Virus record (IMG/VR): IMGVR_UViG_3300050821_020388
Span: 1 to 59,191 of that record
Source of the DNA: a virus
DNA: 59,191 nt
Direction: 5' to 3' (one strand)
Positions within the stretch are counted from its first letter, which is position 1, and each line of letters opens with the position of its first letter. Below, piece after piece: positions 44,058-53,225 of the stretch. A program made the translations under genes and the position numbers. The notes under the pieces are model-generated. The model was given only the letters and a program-made list of their open reading frames with translations, was not told the origin of the DNA and searched no databases.

Positions 44058-44789
44058 TCAACCCTTCCTAAAACGATTCTTAAAAGCTACGCGAGCCCAC
44101 ACCAATGTCTTCAACGCCTCGGGGGTTTTCACCGAATGGACGAAATACCGCCCATGCCTTTCAACAAGTTCTTTCATCGTGTCAATACCATAGCCAGGAG
44201 TAGTGGGACAACTGGCGCCCTCAATAAAATTCTTGTGTGGAATCCCCGCCTTAACGGCCCAGGCCATCATTGCCCAATCGATAAAGGGCGTGTGCGGGTC
44301 CGCTTTCACCGCCGGCGCTACGCTTAACAAACGCTCAATGACCCCTCGCGACATAAAATATGGCGGCTGAAAAGCAAGATGCGGATATGAATAATCCGCC
44401 GGTCGGTGAGGGTCATGCATCGCATCGCTGACTTCATTTGACCACAGAACATCGGGCTCATTGTAGATATAGCTAGGAAGCTCTTGGCTCAACACAACAG
44501 AATCCGAATCATGAGCGAGAAAAAATTTATACTCAGCCGGGCACCGTAGCATCAATCGCATGTGCTCAATCTGACGGTCAAGAGATTCTTGGCCGGTGTA
44601 TGCACGCTTACCCCCAGTCAAAAACCCAAGCTCTCTACGGATAGGAAGCTGCTGGGGCGTGATGGGAGAATCTGAAGGGGACAAAATGAGGACAGGACAA
44701 CGATGGTGTAAATAATAAGGCATCAAATTTCGAATCTGATGCGCGTCCCCCGCGTATCCACAAACTACAACCATCGTATTATTGTTCAT
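44058..44789 (-). CDS. Glycosyltransferase-like protein (GT-A type)
   Basis: A 243-residue protein. The N-terminal half resembles a nucleotide-sugar-binding fold ([20 protein letters not shown]), and [14 protein letters not shown] near residue 95 holds a D-x-D-like metal site. It is coupled by a four-base overlap to the GDP-mannose dehydratase gene, so it is likely to transfer a sugar made by that pathway. The acceptor (virion protein or host surface) is unknown. Confidence 0.72.
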   Translation of the reverse strand: MNNNTMVVVCGYAGDAHQIRNLMPYYLHHRCPVLILSPSDSPITPQQLPIRRELGFLTGGKRAYTGQESLDRQIEHMRLMLRCPAEYKFFLAHDSDSVVLSQELPSYIYNEPDVLWSNEVSDAMHDPHRPADYSYPHLAFQPPYFMSRGVIERLLSVAPAVKADPHTPFIDWAMMAWAVKAGIPHKNFIEGASCPTTPGYGIDTMKELVERHGRYFVHSVKTPEALKTLVWARVAFKNRFRKG

Positions 44790-45736
44790 ACTATCTTTAG
44801 GTCGTTCTCAACCATCATCGCCACAAGGTCAGCAAACGAAGTTTTAGGTTTCCACCCGAGCTGTTTAAACGCTTTCGTCGCATCGCCCTGCAGCGCATCC
44901 ACCTCAGAGGGACGAAAATATTTAGGGTCCGTCTTCACGTAAGGCTCCCAGGGAAGGCCCACATAATCGAAAGCGAGCTCAATAAATTCCTTCACCGTAT
45001 GCATCTCGCCCGTAGCAATAACGTAATCATCAGCCCAAGATTTCTGCACCATTAACCACATAGCCTCCACAAAGTCGCCGGCATACCCCCAATCACGAAG
45101 AGCATTAAGATTACCAAGCACCAGCTCTTTCTGCAGCCCCTTCCTTATTCGAGCCACAGCCCGGGTAATTTTTCGCGTAACAAAAGTCTCTCCGCGGCGC
45201 GGTCCCTCGTGGTTGAATAAAATCCCGTTGCTCACATGCATTTTGTAAGCTTCTCGATAATTTACCGCGGTCCAGTAGGCGAAAACCTTTGCGCATCCGT
45301 AAGGGCTGCGTGGATGAAACGGGGTGGACTCATTCTGAGGCGGGGGCGAAGAGCCGAACATCTCGGACGAGCTCGCTTGATAAAACCGAGCGCCAGGAGC
45401 GAATTCCTTCACCGCTTCCAGCAATCGAAGCGAGCCGCCGCCGGTCGCTTCCATAGAATATTCCGGAACATCAAAGGACACCTTCACGTGCGACTGCGCA
45501 CCCAAGTTGTAAACCTCATCCGGCGCCACTGTGTGAACGATGCGCGAGAGATTGCCCGAATCCGTTAGGTCACCATGGTGAATATACAGTTTATCCCATA
45601 TGTGGTCGATACGCGCCGTGTTGAAGGTGCTAGCCCGGCGCATGATGCCATGCACCTCATAGCCTTTTGACAACAGCAATTCAGCAAGATGGCTACCATC
45701 CTGCCCGGTTATTCCAGTTATAAGTGCTCTCGGCAT
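44786..45736 (-). CDS. gmd: GDP-mannose 4,6-dehydratase
   Basis: A 316-residue short-chain dehydrogenase/reductase. The NAD(P)-binding loop [20 protein letters not shown] is at residues 8-27, then SSSEMFGSS (about 120) and the catalytic Y-x-x-x-K in [10 protein letters not shown] (about 145). It is close to bacterial Gmd (usually about 350-370 residues). It converts GDP-mannose to GDP-4-dehydro-6-deoxy-mannose. The downstream-transcribed glycosyltransferase and upstream fucose synthase complete a GDP-deoxysugar pathway. Confidence 0.92.
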   Translation of the reverse strand: MPRALITGITGQDGSHLAELLLSKGYEVHGIMRRASTFNTARIDHIWDKLYIHHGDLTDSGNLSRIVHTVAPDEVYNLGAQSHVKVSFDVPEYSMEATGGGSLRLLEAVKEFAPGARFYQASSSEMFGSSPPPQNESTPFHPRSPYGCAKVFAYWTAVNYREAYKMHVSNGILFNHEGPRRGETFVTRKITRAVARIRKGLQKELVLGNLNALRDWGYAGDFVEAMWLMVQKSWADDYVIATGEMHTVKEFIELAFDYVGLPWEPYVKTDPKYFRPSEVDALQGDATKAFKQLGWKPKTSFADLVAMMVENDLKIV

Positions 45737-46653
45737 AAAAAATCTTTGTAGGCTTCTAGCAAACCATAGCCCAGTCCAACAGTCGGCAGCCAGCCCATTT
45801 CAAAAAGCTTGGAATTATCTAGCCTTCGCTCGGGGGTTCCGTCCGGTTTCTCCGTATCCCAGATAACATCGCCCTGGTAATTCACCGCGGCCGCTACCAG
45901 ACGCGCCAATTCGCGCAAGGTCACATTCTCCCCGGAACCTAAATTTATAAGCTCCCCGCTGCTGTAATTATTCATGAGAAAAATACACGCGCGGGCCAAG
46001 TCGTCGGAATAGATAAATTCACGAACCGGGAATCCGGTCCCCCACAATACAGCTTTGCAGACGCCTGCTTTTTTGGCTTCGTGCAGTTTGCGTATCATGC
46101 CAGGAATAACGTGCGAATTTTCTGCATGATAGTTGTCGCCCGGCCCATAGAAGTTAGTTGGCATACACGCGATAAAATCACAATTGTATTGCCTTCGATA
46201 TGCCTTGCACGCTTCAATGCCCGCAATCTTCGCCAGAGCATACCCCCGGTTTGAAGGCTCAAGTTCGCCGGTAAGTAGATACTCTTCCTTGATTGGATTA
46301 GGCGCAAACTTCGGATACGCGCACGCAGACCCCAAGAATAAAAGCTTTTCCACGCCGCATTGCTTAGCCGCCTGCATAACGTTCGTTTGGATGGCCAGAT
46401 TGTCCACCAAAAAATCAACAGGCGAATTGAGATGCGCCACAATTCCACCCACCTTAGCTGCACACAGAAAAACGTAATCGGGGCGCTCATGCTTGAACAT
46501 CGAAAAAACTTCCTTCTGATTTCGTAGGTCCAATAAATTGTGCGGAATCGTCAACACGTTTTCAAATCCTAAGGTATTTAGCTCCCGAAGAATTGCGCGG
46601 CCCGCGAGACCACGATGTCCGGCCACGTAAACTTTTCGATTTCGGTCCATCAT
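45718..46653 (-). CDS. fcl: GDP-L-fucose synthase
   Basis: A 311-residue epimerase/reductase with NADPH-binding [14 protein letters not shown] (residues 12-25), [14 protein letters not shown] (about 107) and the Y-x-x-x-K in [12 protein letters not shown] (about 137). These match bacterial Fcl (WcaG), which converts the Gmd product to GDP-L-fucose. The end overlaps the gmd start by 19 bases, and the start overlaps the upstream stop by four bases, so expression is coupled. Confidence 0.92.
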   Translation of the reverse strand: MMDRNRKVYVAGHRGLAGRAILRELNTLGFENVLTIPHNLLDLRNQKEVFSMFKHERPDYVFLCAAKVGGIVAHLNSPVDFLVDNLAIQTNVMQAAKQCGVEKLLFLGSACAYPKFAPNPIKEEYLLTGELEPSNRGYALAKIAGIEACKAYRRQYNCDFIACMPTNFYGPGDNYHAENSHVIPGMIRKLHEAKKAGVCKAVLWGTGFPVREFIYSDDLARACIFLMNNYSSGELINLGSGENVTLRELARLVAAAVNYQGDVIWDTEKPDGTPERRLDNSKLFEMGWLPTVGLGYGLLEAYKDFLCREHL

Positions 46654-47384
46654 ACGTTCAAGAGTTTCTTTCGGCTCATTGAGTATAGTGAATTGTCTTT
46701 AACTCCGTGCAGCCACACGGTGCCATCTCGTTGCTCCTGCTCATACTGCTCCTGTGAGAAAGTCTTAGTGCCCCAGTAGCAACGAAGCCCGGGCATCTGC
46801 GCCTGCCCCCATCGGGCAAAATCCTTCCGCAACCAATAATCCCAGCCGCAATTCGAAGGAGCTCCGTTAATTCGTTTAACAATCCAAAATAAAAATCGAA
46901 GGTCACCAGAGAAGAACGCTTGGCCGTTCACGTGCTCCCCGTCTTCGCCGGGATTCAATATAGCGCCTGCTACATAAACAGGCTTTATAGCATTTAGTTC
47001 ATCCCACTTACGAGAGAAGTCCACAATCCAGTTTGACTGCAGAGGAAGCCCGTCTCCCTCGATTGTAAAAATGGCCTTATATTGAGGCACTTTCTTAGCC
47101 TCTATCATGTGATAAATCCACTCCATGGCACCGAACCACAATTCATTGCAACCATGAGGCCAACCCGTGCCAGACTTCGGACTGCGGTAGTGGTGCACGT
47201 TGAACTTTCGAGCAACATATTTAATTGTTTCCGCATCCTGCGAACAGTCAAAACGTGACACGAAAAGAAAATCGGCAGAATCACAGCGCCCGGGCTGAAG
47301 GTCGGCGATGAATCGCGCGAGCTGCATCGATTGGGCTTTGTCGCCCTCCCAAAACTCCAAGCATATTAGGATTTTGGGACTCAT
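46650..47384 (-). CDS. Glycosyltransferase-like protein
   Basis: A 244-residue protein starting MSPKILICLEFWEGDKAQSM with later segments typical of phage GT-A enzymes (YKAIFTIEGDGLPLQSNWIV; an EGD triad replaces DxD). A further Asp/Trp-rich segment (NCGWDYWLRKDF) follows. I chose the ATG at 47384, overlapping the previous stop, instead of the in-frame codon at 47489. Coupled to fcl; expected to use a sugar nucleotide from this island or from the host. Confidence 0.68.
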   Translation of the reverse strand: MSPKILICLEFWEGDKAQSMQLARFIADLQPGRCDSADFLFVSRFDCSQDAETIKYVARKFNVHHYRSPKSGTGWPHGCNELWFGAMEWIYHMIEAKKVPQYKAIFTIEGDGLPLQSNWIVDFSRKWDELNAIKPVYVAGAILNPGEDGEHVNGQAFFSGDLRFLFWIVKRINGAPSNCGWDYWLRKDFARWGQAQMPGLRCYWGTKTFSQEQYEQEQRDGTVWLHGVKDNSLYSMSRKKLLNV

Positions 47385-48280
47385 CGCAAACCGGTGTTGT
47401 GCGGCCCGTAGACGGCGTGCCCAATGTGGCCGCAAATCAAACCCAGGTCCACGTGCGCTGGGTGCCCGACCGCGGCTGCCCGCATACAAAATGAGACGTC
47501 TTCACCAAACCCAAGCATGTTCTCGTGCTCTGCAAGGGCTAGTGCCGCCGTGACGCCCTCCAAAGCTTTATACGCTTTGGTCCCATCCAAAGGCCCCTGC
47601 TGAAGCTCACTGCGAATCTGTTCAAGCTTAGACACTACACTGGCTTCAGTAGACGTAAACCAATTTCCTCCCCGTTTTCCATTCCTAGCCAACCTGGGAA
47701 ACTTTCTTTCAATAGCTTCGAACACTGAGCGATGCACCAACAAACAGCCAGTTCCTACCCACTTAGTAGCGCGAATTTCATCGTGCGGGCCGCGCCGACA
47801 ATAAACAGACACCGCGCTATCTGCTTGCCCTTCATTGAAGACTGCCGGCGCCGCCGGATGACGCCCGAAATACAAAGCACCCACCACGGTTTTCTTGTGA
47901 CTCATCAGCCGGTCAATCGCATTCAAAGACATGAATTTTTCAGCGAATTGAAAGCCCGTGTATGTGCGAAACCATCCGGGGTCACCGAAAGGCAAAATCA
48001 TGTCGTCATCAATCATCAGCATCCACTCGCACGGGGATTCAAGAAAAACATCGGCGCAGGAGTTCCTGGTGTGCGCCACAAAAGCATCACCGAAGGAAAT
48101 CATTGCCGCTGTTCGCCGGCGGTCCATTAGCTGGGACACGCAAAAAGACGTGATAGGATTAACGGATTTCTGCCAAGGAAGCGCAACCAGCACCTTCTTG
48201 TCATATTGAATCACCGAAGTCGCCGGAAAGGTCGGCTTCGTATTGATTCCCGCACCATGGTCAGATGGAACGAGTGACAT
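47381..48280 (-). CDS. Glycosyltransferase (DDD motif)
   Basis: A 299-residue protein with a clear GT-A metal motif MLMIDDDMILPFG near residue 90 and a C-terminal FGEDVSFCMRAAAVGH followed by VDLGLICGHIGH, a pattern common to phage glycosyltransferases that modify virion or DNA substrates. It is the first gene of the glycosylation island, just after the scaffold-like gene. The substrate is unknown. Confidence 0.8.
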   Translation of the reverse strand: MSLVPSDHGAGINTKPTFPATSVIQYDKKVLVALPWQKSVNPITSFCVSQLMDRRRTAAMISFGDAFVAHTRNSCADVFLESPCEWMLMIDDDMILPFGDPGWFRTYTGFQFAEKFMSLNAIDRLMSHKKTVVGALYFGRHPAAPAVFNEGQADSAVSVYCRRGPHDEIRATKWVGTGCLLVHRSVFEAIERKFPRLARNGKRGGNWFTSTEASVVSKLEQIRSELQQGPLDGTKAYKALEGVTAALALAEHENMLGFGEDVSFCMRAAAVGHPAHVDLGLICGHIGHAVYGPHNTGLR

Positions 48281-48285
48281 ATAAA

Positions 48286-49671
48286 TCAGACGGGTAATCC
48301 CTTAGCTTGGCGCTCTTCCATCACTTGGCGCGCCAGAGCGTCAACCGCGTCTTCCGTGCGCGTCTTAACACCCACAGCCGGCTTGGCTGGCTGCCGCACA
48401 CCCTCGCCCGGCGCAGCGCTCTCGCGCAACCGAGTAGTGGCAGAGGCCTTGATTTTTTCCATTTTAGTGGAAAGTGCATCACGCTCTTTAACGGCCGATT
48501 CCAATTGAGCCTTAAGGCTCGCATGCTCCCGCTGCAGATTGAAAAGCTGAGCCATGCCAGCGACCAGAACCGCGCGCATCTGTGGTGAATCGTCATTGGC
48601 CGCGGCTTTTATCTGGTCATTCAATTCTGAGATGAAAGCATTGTGCGCCTCGGCGGCCTTCTTCTCCTCCGCTGTCGCACTATCAGCCGGCTTCTTTGGA
48701 GCAAACCATTCCATGGACTTGTCTTTGAAAAGCGCGGTAAGCTGATTCTGAGTTTCCATCGTGTGCGCGGTTGCCTGCTTCTTCCAATGCTCCTCGCGCG
48801 CCTGCGTGTAAGTCTCGATGTTGTCTTTTGCCTCAGCAATCTTTTTGCCCTTCTGGTATTCAATCCGCTTCAGCTCATTCACCTGATTCTCAATCGAGCG
48901 CTGCAGCGTAGGGTCTTTGATGGTCTCGAAAAGCTTGGTTAGATTAATCTTATGTGGACCACCATATTGCTTAATAAGATTAATGTGGTCATCATTGATG
49001 GCCGGCGACTCCTTGAGCTGCGCGTAAATAAATTCGCTCGCTTCAGAAATCTGCTTGTCGAATTCTCGAAACGCGGGGTCAAACTGAACGTCCACCTTGG
49101 CGCGCCAGTTCCGGAGCTCCTTGAGCTCGTTTTCTTTTTCAAGCTGCTCAGTGGTCGGAGTGGTAGCTCGCTTGCGCTCCTCTTCCAAAGCCTTCGATGT
49201 CTCAGCAAGTTTGTTCTCCAAATCCATCATCTTTTTCGCCGCTTCCACCTTAACATGGTTGAAGGCCTCGGCCGACTTCGGACTAGCGCCGGTAGGAAGC
49301 TTAGGCGCATCTTTGAAAAGCTCCTCAGCGCGCTTCTGCTCCGGTGTGGGCTCCGCTGCTGGGGCAGGAGTCTCATCCGCCTTAGGCTCGGCTACCGGCT
49401 CGGCGGGCTTCGGCGCCGGCTCATCCGTAGTCTTCGGAGTAGCGGGGGTAGCGTTCGGGTCGGGTGCCTCTTTCCCACCCGCTGCCGCTTTCAGTCGAGC
49501 TTCGTTCTCCTGAAAAAGTTTATCAAGCGCCGACTGTGCCGGCTCCGTCGAACCGGGCGTCATGGAAGCGCCCATGATGTCTTGGGCCGCCACTTTCTGC
49601 GCGATTTGTTTATTATGGTCTTCCACGGCTGCAGGGTCCATGGGACTGGGCTGAATAATAGGGTCAGGCAT
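48286..49671 (-). CDS. Putative scaffold protein, coiled-coil
   Basis: A 461-residue protein: Pro/Ala-rich low complexity from residues 45-120 (APKPAEPVAEPKADETPAPA), long heptad-like helices at 140-300 and 360-410 (MMDLENKLAETSKALEEE; ERDALSTKMEKIKAS), and a short C-terminal helix. Acidic N-terminus and basic C-terminus are typical of phage scaffolding proteins, which shape the procapsid and are then lost. Its place between portal and capsid genes agrees. The start lies after TATAATTT. Confidence 0.7.
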   Translation of the reverse strand: MPDPIIQPSPMDPAAVEDHNKQIAQKVAAQDIMGASMTPGSTEPAQSALDKLFQENEARLKAAAGGKEAPDPNATPATPKTTDEPAPKPAEPVAEPKADETPAPAAEPTPEQKRAEELFKDAPKLPTGASPKSAEAFNHVKVEAAKKMMDLENKLAETSKALEEERKRATTPTTEQLEKENELKELRNWRAKVDVQFDPAFREFDKQISEASEFIYAQLKESPAINDDHINLIKQYGGPHKINLTKLFETIKDPTLQRSIENQVNELKRIEYQKGKKIAEAKDNIETYTQAREEHWKKQATAHTMETQNQLTALFKDKSMEWFAPKKPADSATAEEKKAAEAHNAFISELNDQIKAAANDDSPQMRAVLVAGMAQLFNLQREHASLKAQLESAVKERDALSTKMEKIKASATTRLRESAAPGEGVRQPAKPAVGVKTRTEDAVDALARQVMEERQAKGLPV

Positions 49672-49674
49672 AAA

Positions 49675-50025
49675 TTATACTTTCGAAAAGTCAGGTTCAA
49701 GAACGGGGCGGGCGGGCGGATTTGGGTCAAGGGTCTGCCCGTCATTCCAGGCTTTATCATCTTCCAAGGGAGGATGTGTATCTACCACTTTGGGGGGCGG
49801 TCCATCATTACGCGCCATACGCGCTAATTCTTGAACGGCCAATTGAAAACCCCTAACGACTCCGGTCCGAATCAGAATCGCGTTTGTGTCGCCACCCTCG
49901 ATAAGCGGAGGAACAGACTCAAGCAGGCGAGGGAGAAAACGCCTGCCGGTTTCTGTGTTAAGAAACGCGGCCCAATTATCGTAATCGTTCGAGGCCCAAT
50001 CAAGCGGGCCAGCTTGTATTTCCAT
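49675..50025 (-). CDS. Small protein between portal and scaffold
   Basis: A 116-residue protein with a helical start (DYDNWAAFLNTETGRRFLPR) and a Pro-rich, acidic end (DDKAWNDGQTLDPNPPARPV). It is 3 bases before the scaffold-like gene and 18 after the portal. No family is recognised. Position suggests a role in head assembly or portal-terminase contact, as an inference only. Confidence 0.6.
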   Translation of the reverse strand: MEIQAGPLDWASNDYDNWAAFLNTETGRRFLPRLLESVPPLIEGGDTNAILIRTGVVRGFQLAVQELARMARNDGPPPKVVDTHPPLEDDKAWNDGQTLDPNPPARPVLEPDFSKV

Positions 50026-50043
50026 AGGTCAGTATGGTTTCGT

Positions 50044-52170
50044 TTATTGTGGTTGCGGTGCTGGTGCTGCTCCGGGAGCTGCTGGGGCACCACCCTGCAT
50101 AAATTGCTGATGCTGCTGTGATAGCTGTGCAGCCTGCGCATCAATCTGCTTAAGTTTAGCCAAAGCCTCGCCGGCCTTGTCGAGCAATTCTTTCACCTGC
50201 GCCAAAGCTTTGGGCCGAGTGCCTTGGCTAAGCGCGGCGTTGTAATGGTCGTTCACGTGCGCAATCATCGCTTCCAGAACATCCGTAGTAAGTTGTCCCT
50301 GCATCACCTGCCCGCCAGTCTGTTCCAGCACTGGCATCATCACATTCAAATGGATAAGGTGATTATCCCGCGGAGAGACTGGCACCGGCTGCCCGTGCGA
50401 AAGCAGCATAATCTCAAGCTGCTGTTGACGGTCTTGCTCTGCAGTCACTGTGGGGTCATTCTCAGGCAATAACACGCGTTCAGCGAATTCCGGGCTCACG
50501 CGCGCAGTCAAATCTTCCAGCTCAAGCTGACGCTGATTGTAAAGTGGATTTCCTTTTTTCTCACCCGCGATAGACACCAAAAGCTGCCGTTGAATCGGCG
50601 TCAAATCTTTTACTGTTCCGGCCACTGGGTGATTGGCTAATTCGTCGAGCTCCTCGCGCGTCATGATTTGCAGCAAATCCTTTTGCATCACTTTCGCGGC
50701 CGGCTCGATAGTATCCGAATCGCACAGCTTAATCTGCATCTGCTGTATGAAGTCACAGAACTGAACCATGAAGCGCGTAATGCGAACATCCTGACCTTGC
50801 TCCTCGCGCTGAGCCAAAAGATTCCAGGCGGCCGGAGAGCGCATCCCTTCGCCCACATCCGCCGGCGGAGTGGACACGGAACCAATCAACTGATTTACCA
50901 GTTGTCCAAAATACGCGTCCAGCTTGAGAAAGGCATCAACGTTTCCATCTACCTTCGTCTCCACCGGAACCCAGCCCGTGGGCACCAGCACAGCGTTGCC
51001 GATGATAGACATCTTGAACGTATGCAGCCGGCGAACGTCCCCCTGGAACATGGTCTTGCCCGACATGATGAGCCGGTCAACCACTTCGTTGCGTGTGCGG
51101 TCAATCATTCCGGCCAACTCGTAAATATCACGCCCAATGCCTTTGGAGCCGTGAAGAGTGCCATTACCTTTTTGGAAACTGAAAAATGCCGTCGCAGCCT
51201 CCATACTGTCAAACCGGTCATCACGGGAGAAAATCTCCAGCATCTCGGGACCCGCCACTCGATAGTGAGACACCTTGCCCGACACCTCCCGGGCCAGTAG
51301 AGTGTAAACCACGACAATCGAAGCCCCGGCCATATACGAGGCGCCAATCGTAAGCTCCCGGAGGGCATTTTGATACCAAGTTTCAAGTGTGCCTCCTACG
51401 TTTAAACGGTCCCTGACTTGCATCGGCGAAGCGCGGTTAATTGCGTCTCGCGTGTTCTCTAAATTCCAGCCGGCAAGTTTCGCCGACTCCTGGTCTTTGA
51501 TTTGTTCGAAAAGTTCATGCGGTAAATATACTTCCTTCAAGACTGCAATCTGTGCCCATTTGGGATTTGCCTTGGTGCCATCCGCCATGAAACTTTCATC
51601 CTGCTGAAAATGTTTCGGCCACGGAGAAAACTCGTCGAGCCACGCCACCACGCTGTGACCAAACAAAGCGTTGTTGAACGCGACGTCTTCCACAAAAGTC
51701 TGCCAGCCATTCCAGGCGCGAATAGTGTCAGTGATTGCTTTCCGAAATTTTTCCGTCTTCTCCACTGAGTTAGGCCACTTCGGGTCAAGTGAAGCGTTGG
51801 TAAAATACTTGAGGTTGTTGACGGCCGACAAAAAGATGGGCGCCACCTTTTCAATCATCGAAGGGAGCGGCTTGGTAGTAAAATTCGAACGCCAGCCCAG
51901 GCCCTCGGCTTCCAGCTTGTATGCATCATAGGGCCGCTCAGCATTATACTTCGCCAGAATGCGAGAATTAACGATGGAGCGATTCCGGCCGGCCATGACT
52001 ACCGTTTTGATGACGTCACGCGCCATCCCGATATCTTTAATAGACCTCTGCGTCGGTTTGTTCGCTGAATCGAGCTTGGGGGACTGAATTACAGACCCAA
52101 GATAGTTTCTCGGGTATCCAGAGCCTGATAAATCGGTGTCGCTAGCGACAAAGGTGCTGCCTTGAGGCAT
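50044..52170 (-). CDS. Portal protein
   Basis: A 708-residue protein, the size usual for podovirus portals. The wing/clip regions are visible as helical segments with acidic/Gln-rich C-terminus (LSQQHQQFMQGGAPAAPGAAP), and the middle has a long helix-rich stem (IYELAGMIDRTRNEVVDRLI). Position directly after the terminase group is typical. It would form the dodecameric ring at the head vertex through which DNA enters and leaves. Confidence 0.78.
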   Translation of the reverse strand: MPQGSTFVASDTDLSGSGYPRNYLGSVIQSPKLDSANKPTQRSIKDIGMARDVIKTVVMAGRNRSIVNSRILAKYNAERPYDAYKLEAEGLGWRSNFTTKPLPSMIEKVAPIFLSAVNNLKYFTNASLDPKWPNSVEKTEKFRKAITDTIRAWNGWQTFVEDVAFNNALFGHSVVAWLDEFSPWPKHFQQDESFMADGTKANPKWAQIAVLKEVYLPHELFEQIKDQESAKLAGWNLENTRDAINRASPMQVRDRLNVGGTLETWYQNALRELTIGASYMAGASIVVVYTLLAREVSGKVSHYRVAGPEMLEIFSRDDRFDSMEAATAFFSFQKGNGTLHGSKGIGRDIYELAGMIDRTRNEVVDRLIMSGKTMFQGDVRRLHTFKMSIIGNAVLVPTGWVPVETKVDGNVDAFLKLDAYFGQLVNQLIGSVSTPPADVGEGMRSPAAWNLLAQREEQGQDVRITRFMVQFCDFIQQMQIKLCDSDTIEPAAKVMQKDLLQIMTREELDELANHPVAGTVKDLTPIQRQLLVSIAGEKKGNPLYNQRQLELEDLTARVSPEFAERVLLPENDPTVTAEQDRQQQLEIMLLSHGQPVPVSPRDNHLIHLNVMMPVLEQTGGQVMQGQLTTDVLEAMIAHVNDHYNAALSQGTRPKALAQVKELLDKAGEALAKLKQIDAQAAQLSQQHQQFMQGGAPAAPGAAPAPQPQ

Positions 52171-52192
52171 ATTCTACACAATGGTTGACAAA

Positions 52193-52459
52193 TTAGCTCT
52201 GTGAATCAGAATTTTTCTTCACTTTTTCGCGCGGCCAATACTTTAGCGGGCATTCCTCGCTGTTCAGTGAAATTTTAGCATGCACAAGGCATCCACAAGC
52301 CGTGCACATGCCCTCTTTATAAGCCTCGCAGTGCTGACAGTAGAGAAAACGGATTCTCTGGCGCGCCGGGTCAGCTAAAATCTCGTATCCGCGCCATTTC
52401 CACCATTCCACGCGAAAAAACGAGGCCACAAAATGCCCAAAACGTCGAAAAATACTCAT
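52193..52459 (-). CDS. Small zinc-ribbon-like protein
   Basis: An 88-residue protein with six or so Cys in two or three pairs: CQHCEAYKEGMCTACGCLVH then a further Cys, matching a zinc-ribbon layout. Lys/Ser-rich C-terminus. It overlaps the upstream gene by four bases. Such small zinc proteins near terminase and portal genes are common in phages, perhaps binding DNA or the packaging motor; the role is not known. Confidence 0.65.
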   Translation of the reverse strand: MSIFRRFGHFVASFFRVEWWKWRGYEILADPARQRIRFLYCQHCEAYKEGMCTACGCLVHAKISLNSEECPLKYWPREKVKKNSDSQS

Positions 52460-53022
52460 AGACTTCTCCGGCGCCAGCAGTTTGCCGGCAAACCACCGTG
52501 TTCCACGGTCTGCTGCTCCAAATATACCGATACTGGTAAGTCTTCCCCCAGAACGTCACACTCATTCAGCCGGCCGTCCTTGAATCGGTTGCCCACAAGG
52601 TCGTCCCGGAGCTCCCTAAGGGCTGCTCGGCAGCTTGCGCAGCCATCCGCTAGGCCCTGATTCTTCGGACACTTCGCACAAATCTCTGTTCGCTCCCTTG
52701 CGGTTTCCCACGACACAATTTCCACCGGATGTTTTTCCCGATTCGCACGCAAACTATTCAACCACGCGAGCACCCGGGTCTTCAAAGGCACCGCTTGCTG
52801 ATTCAATGGGGCGTTCGTGCCATGATTGCAGATAATTGGCTCCCTGCTACAGGCCTGCGCGATGACTTCGCCCGGCACGTCACCCTCCGGCTGCCCTTTT
52901 CGCCGCCGGTAAGCGGCTACGCGAGCGAAAACACCGGCCCAGGTCTGCCCGAAAATGCGCGCTCCGTCTTTTTCAACGAACATGAACCCCGTTTTTGGAA
53001 AAATATTGGTGTTCAAAGTCAT
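52456..53022 (-). CDS. Cys-motif protein near terminase
   Basis: A 188-residue protein with CAKCPKNQGLADGCASC near residues 117-133, a clear zinc-binding pair of C-x-x-C, plus a Cys near the N-terminal third. The N-terminal 50 residues form a beta-rich domain (GFMFVEKDGARIFGQTWAGV). It overlaps neighbours on both sides by four bases, so it is co-translated with the terminase group. Function unknown; similar genes occur beside phage portal genes. Confidence 0.62.
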   Translation of the reverse strand: MTLNTNIFPKTGFMFVEKDGARIFGQTWAGVFARVAAYRRRKGQPEGDVPGEVIAQACSREPIICNHGTNAPLNQQAVPLKTRVLAWLNSLRANREKHPVEIVSWETARERTEICAKCPKNQGLADGCASCRAALRELRDDLVGNRFKDGRLNECDVLGEDLPVSVYLEQQTVEHGGLPANCWRRRSL

Positions 53023-53225
53023 AAGAGCGCCTCTCTGGCGAGCTTCATTCTATAAGCAAGGAATCGGAGCCGGGCCGCGGGGTGCCCCACAGGGAGTGGG
53101 CGATACATTTCGTCCGTAGTGCGCGTGTCCAGGCGCCGCGCATACATCTGTGCCTTCTCCATTATACGGTCCAGTGCTCGGGCCACTTCCAATTCTTGTT
53201 CCACAATCTCGTCCACTTCGTTCAT
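53019..53225 (-). CDS. Small helical protein before the terminase-linked genes
   Basis: A 68-residue protein, acidic at the N-terminus and basic later, made of two helices (DEIVEQELEVARALDRIMEK and RLRFLAYRMKLAREALL). It overlaps terminase and the next gene by four bases. Helical small proteins beside terminase large subunits can be packaging accessory factors or a short terminase small subunit, which is otherwise missing here; this is an inference. Confidence 0.55.
   Translation of the reverse strand: MNEVDEIVEQELEVARALDRIMEKAQMYARRLDTRTTDEMYRPLPVGHPAARLRFLAYRMKLAREALL

Noticed and set aside
48952-49827. A 291-codon plus-strand open frame
   Set aside because: It is antisense to the coiled-coil scaffold-like gene; the composition (Arg/Leu/Gly runs) is typical of a shadow of a Pro/Ala/Glu-rich gene.
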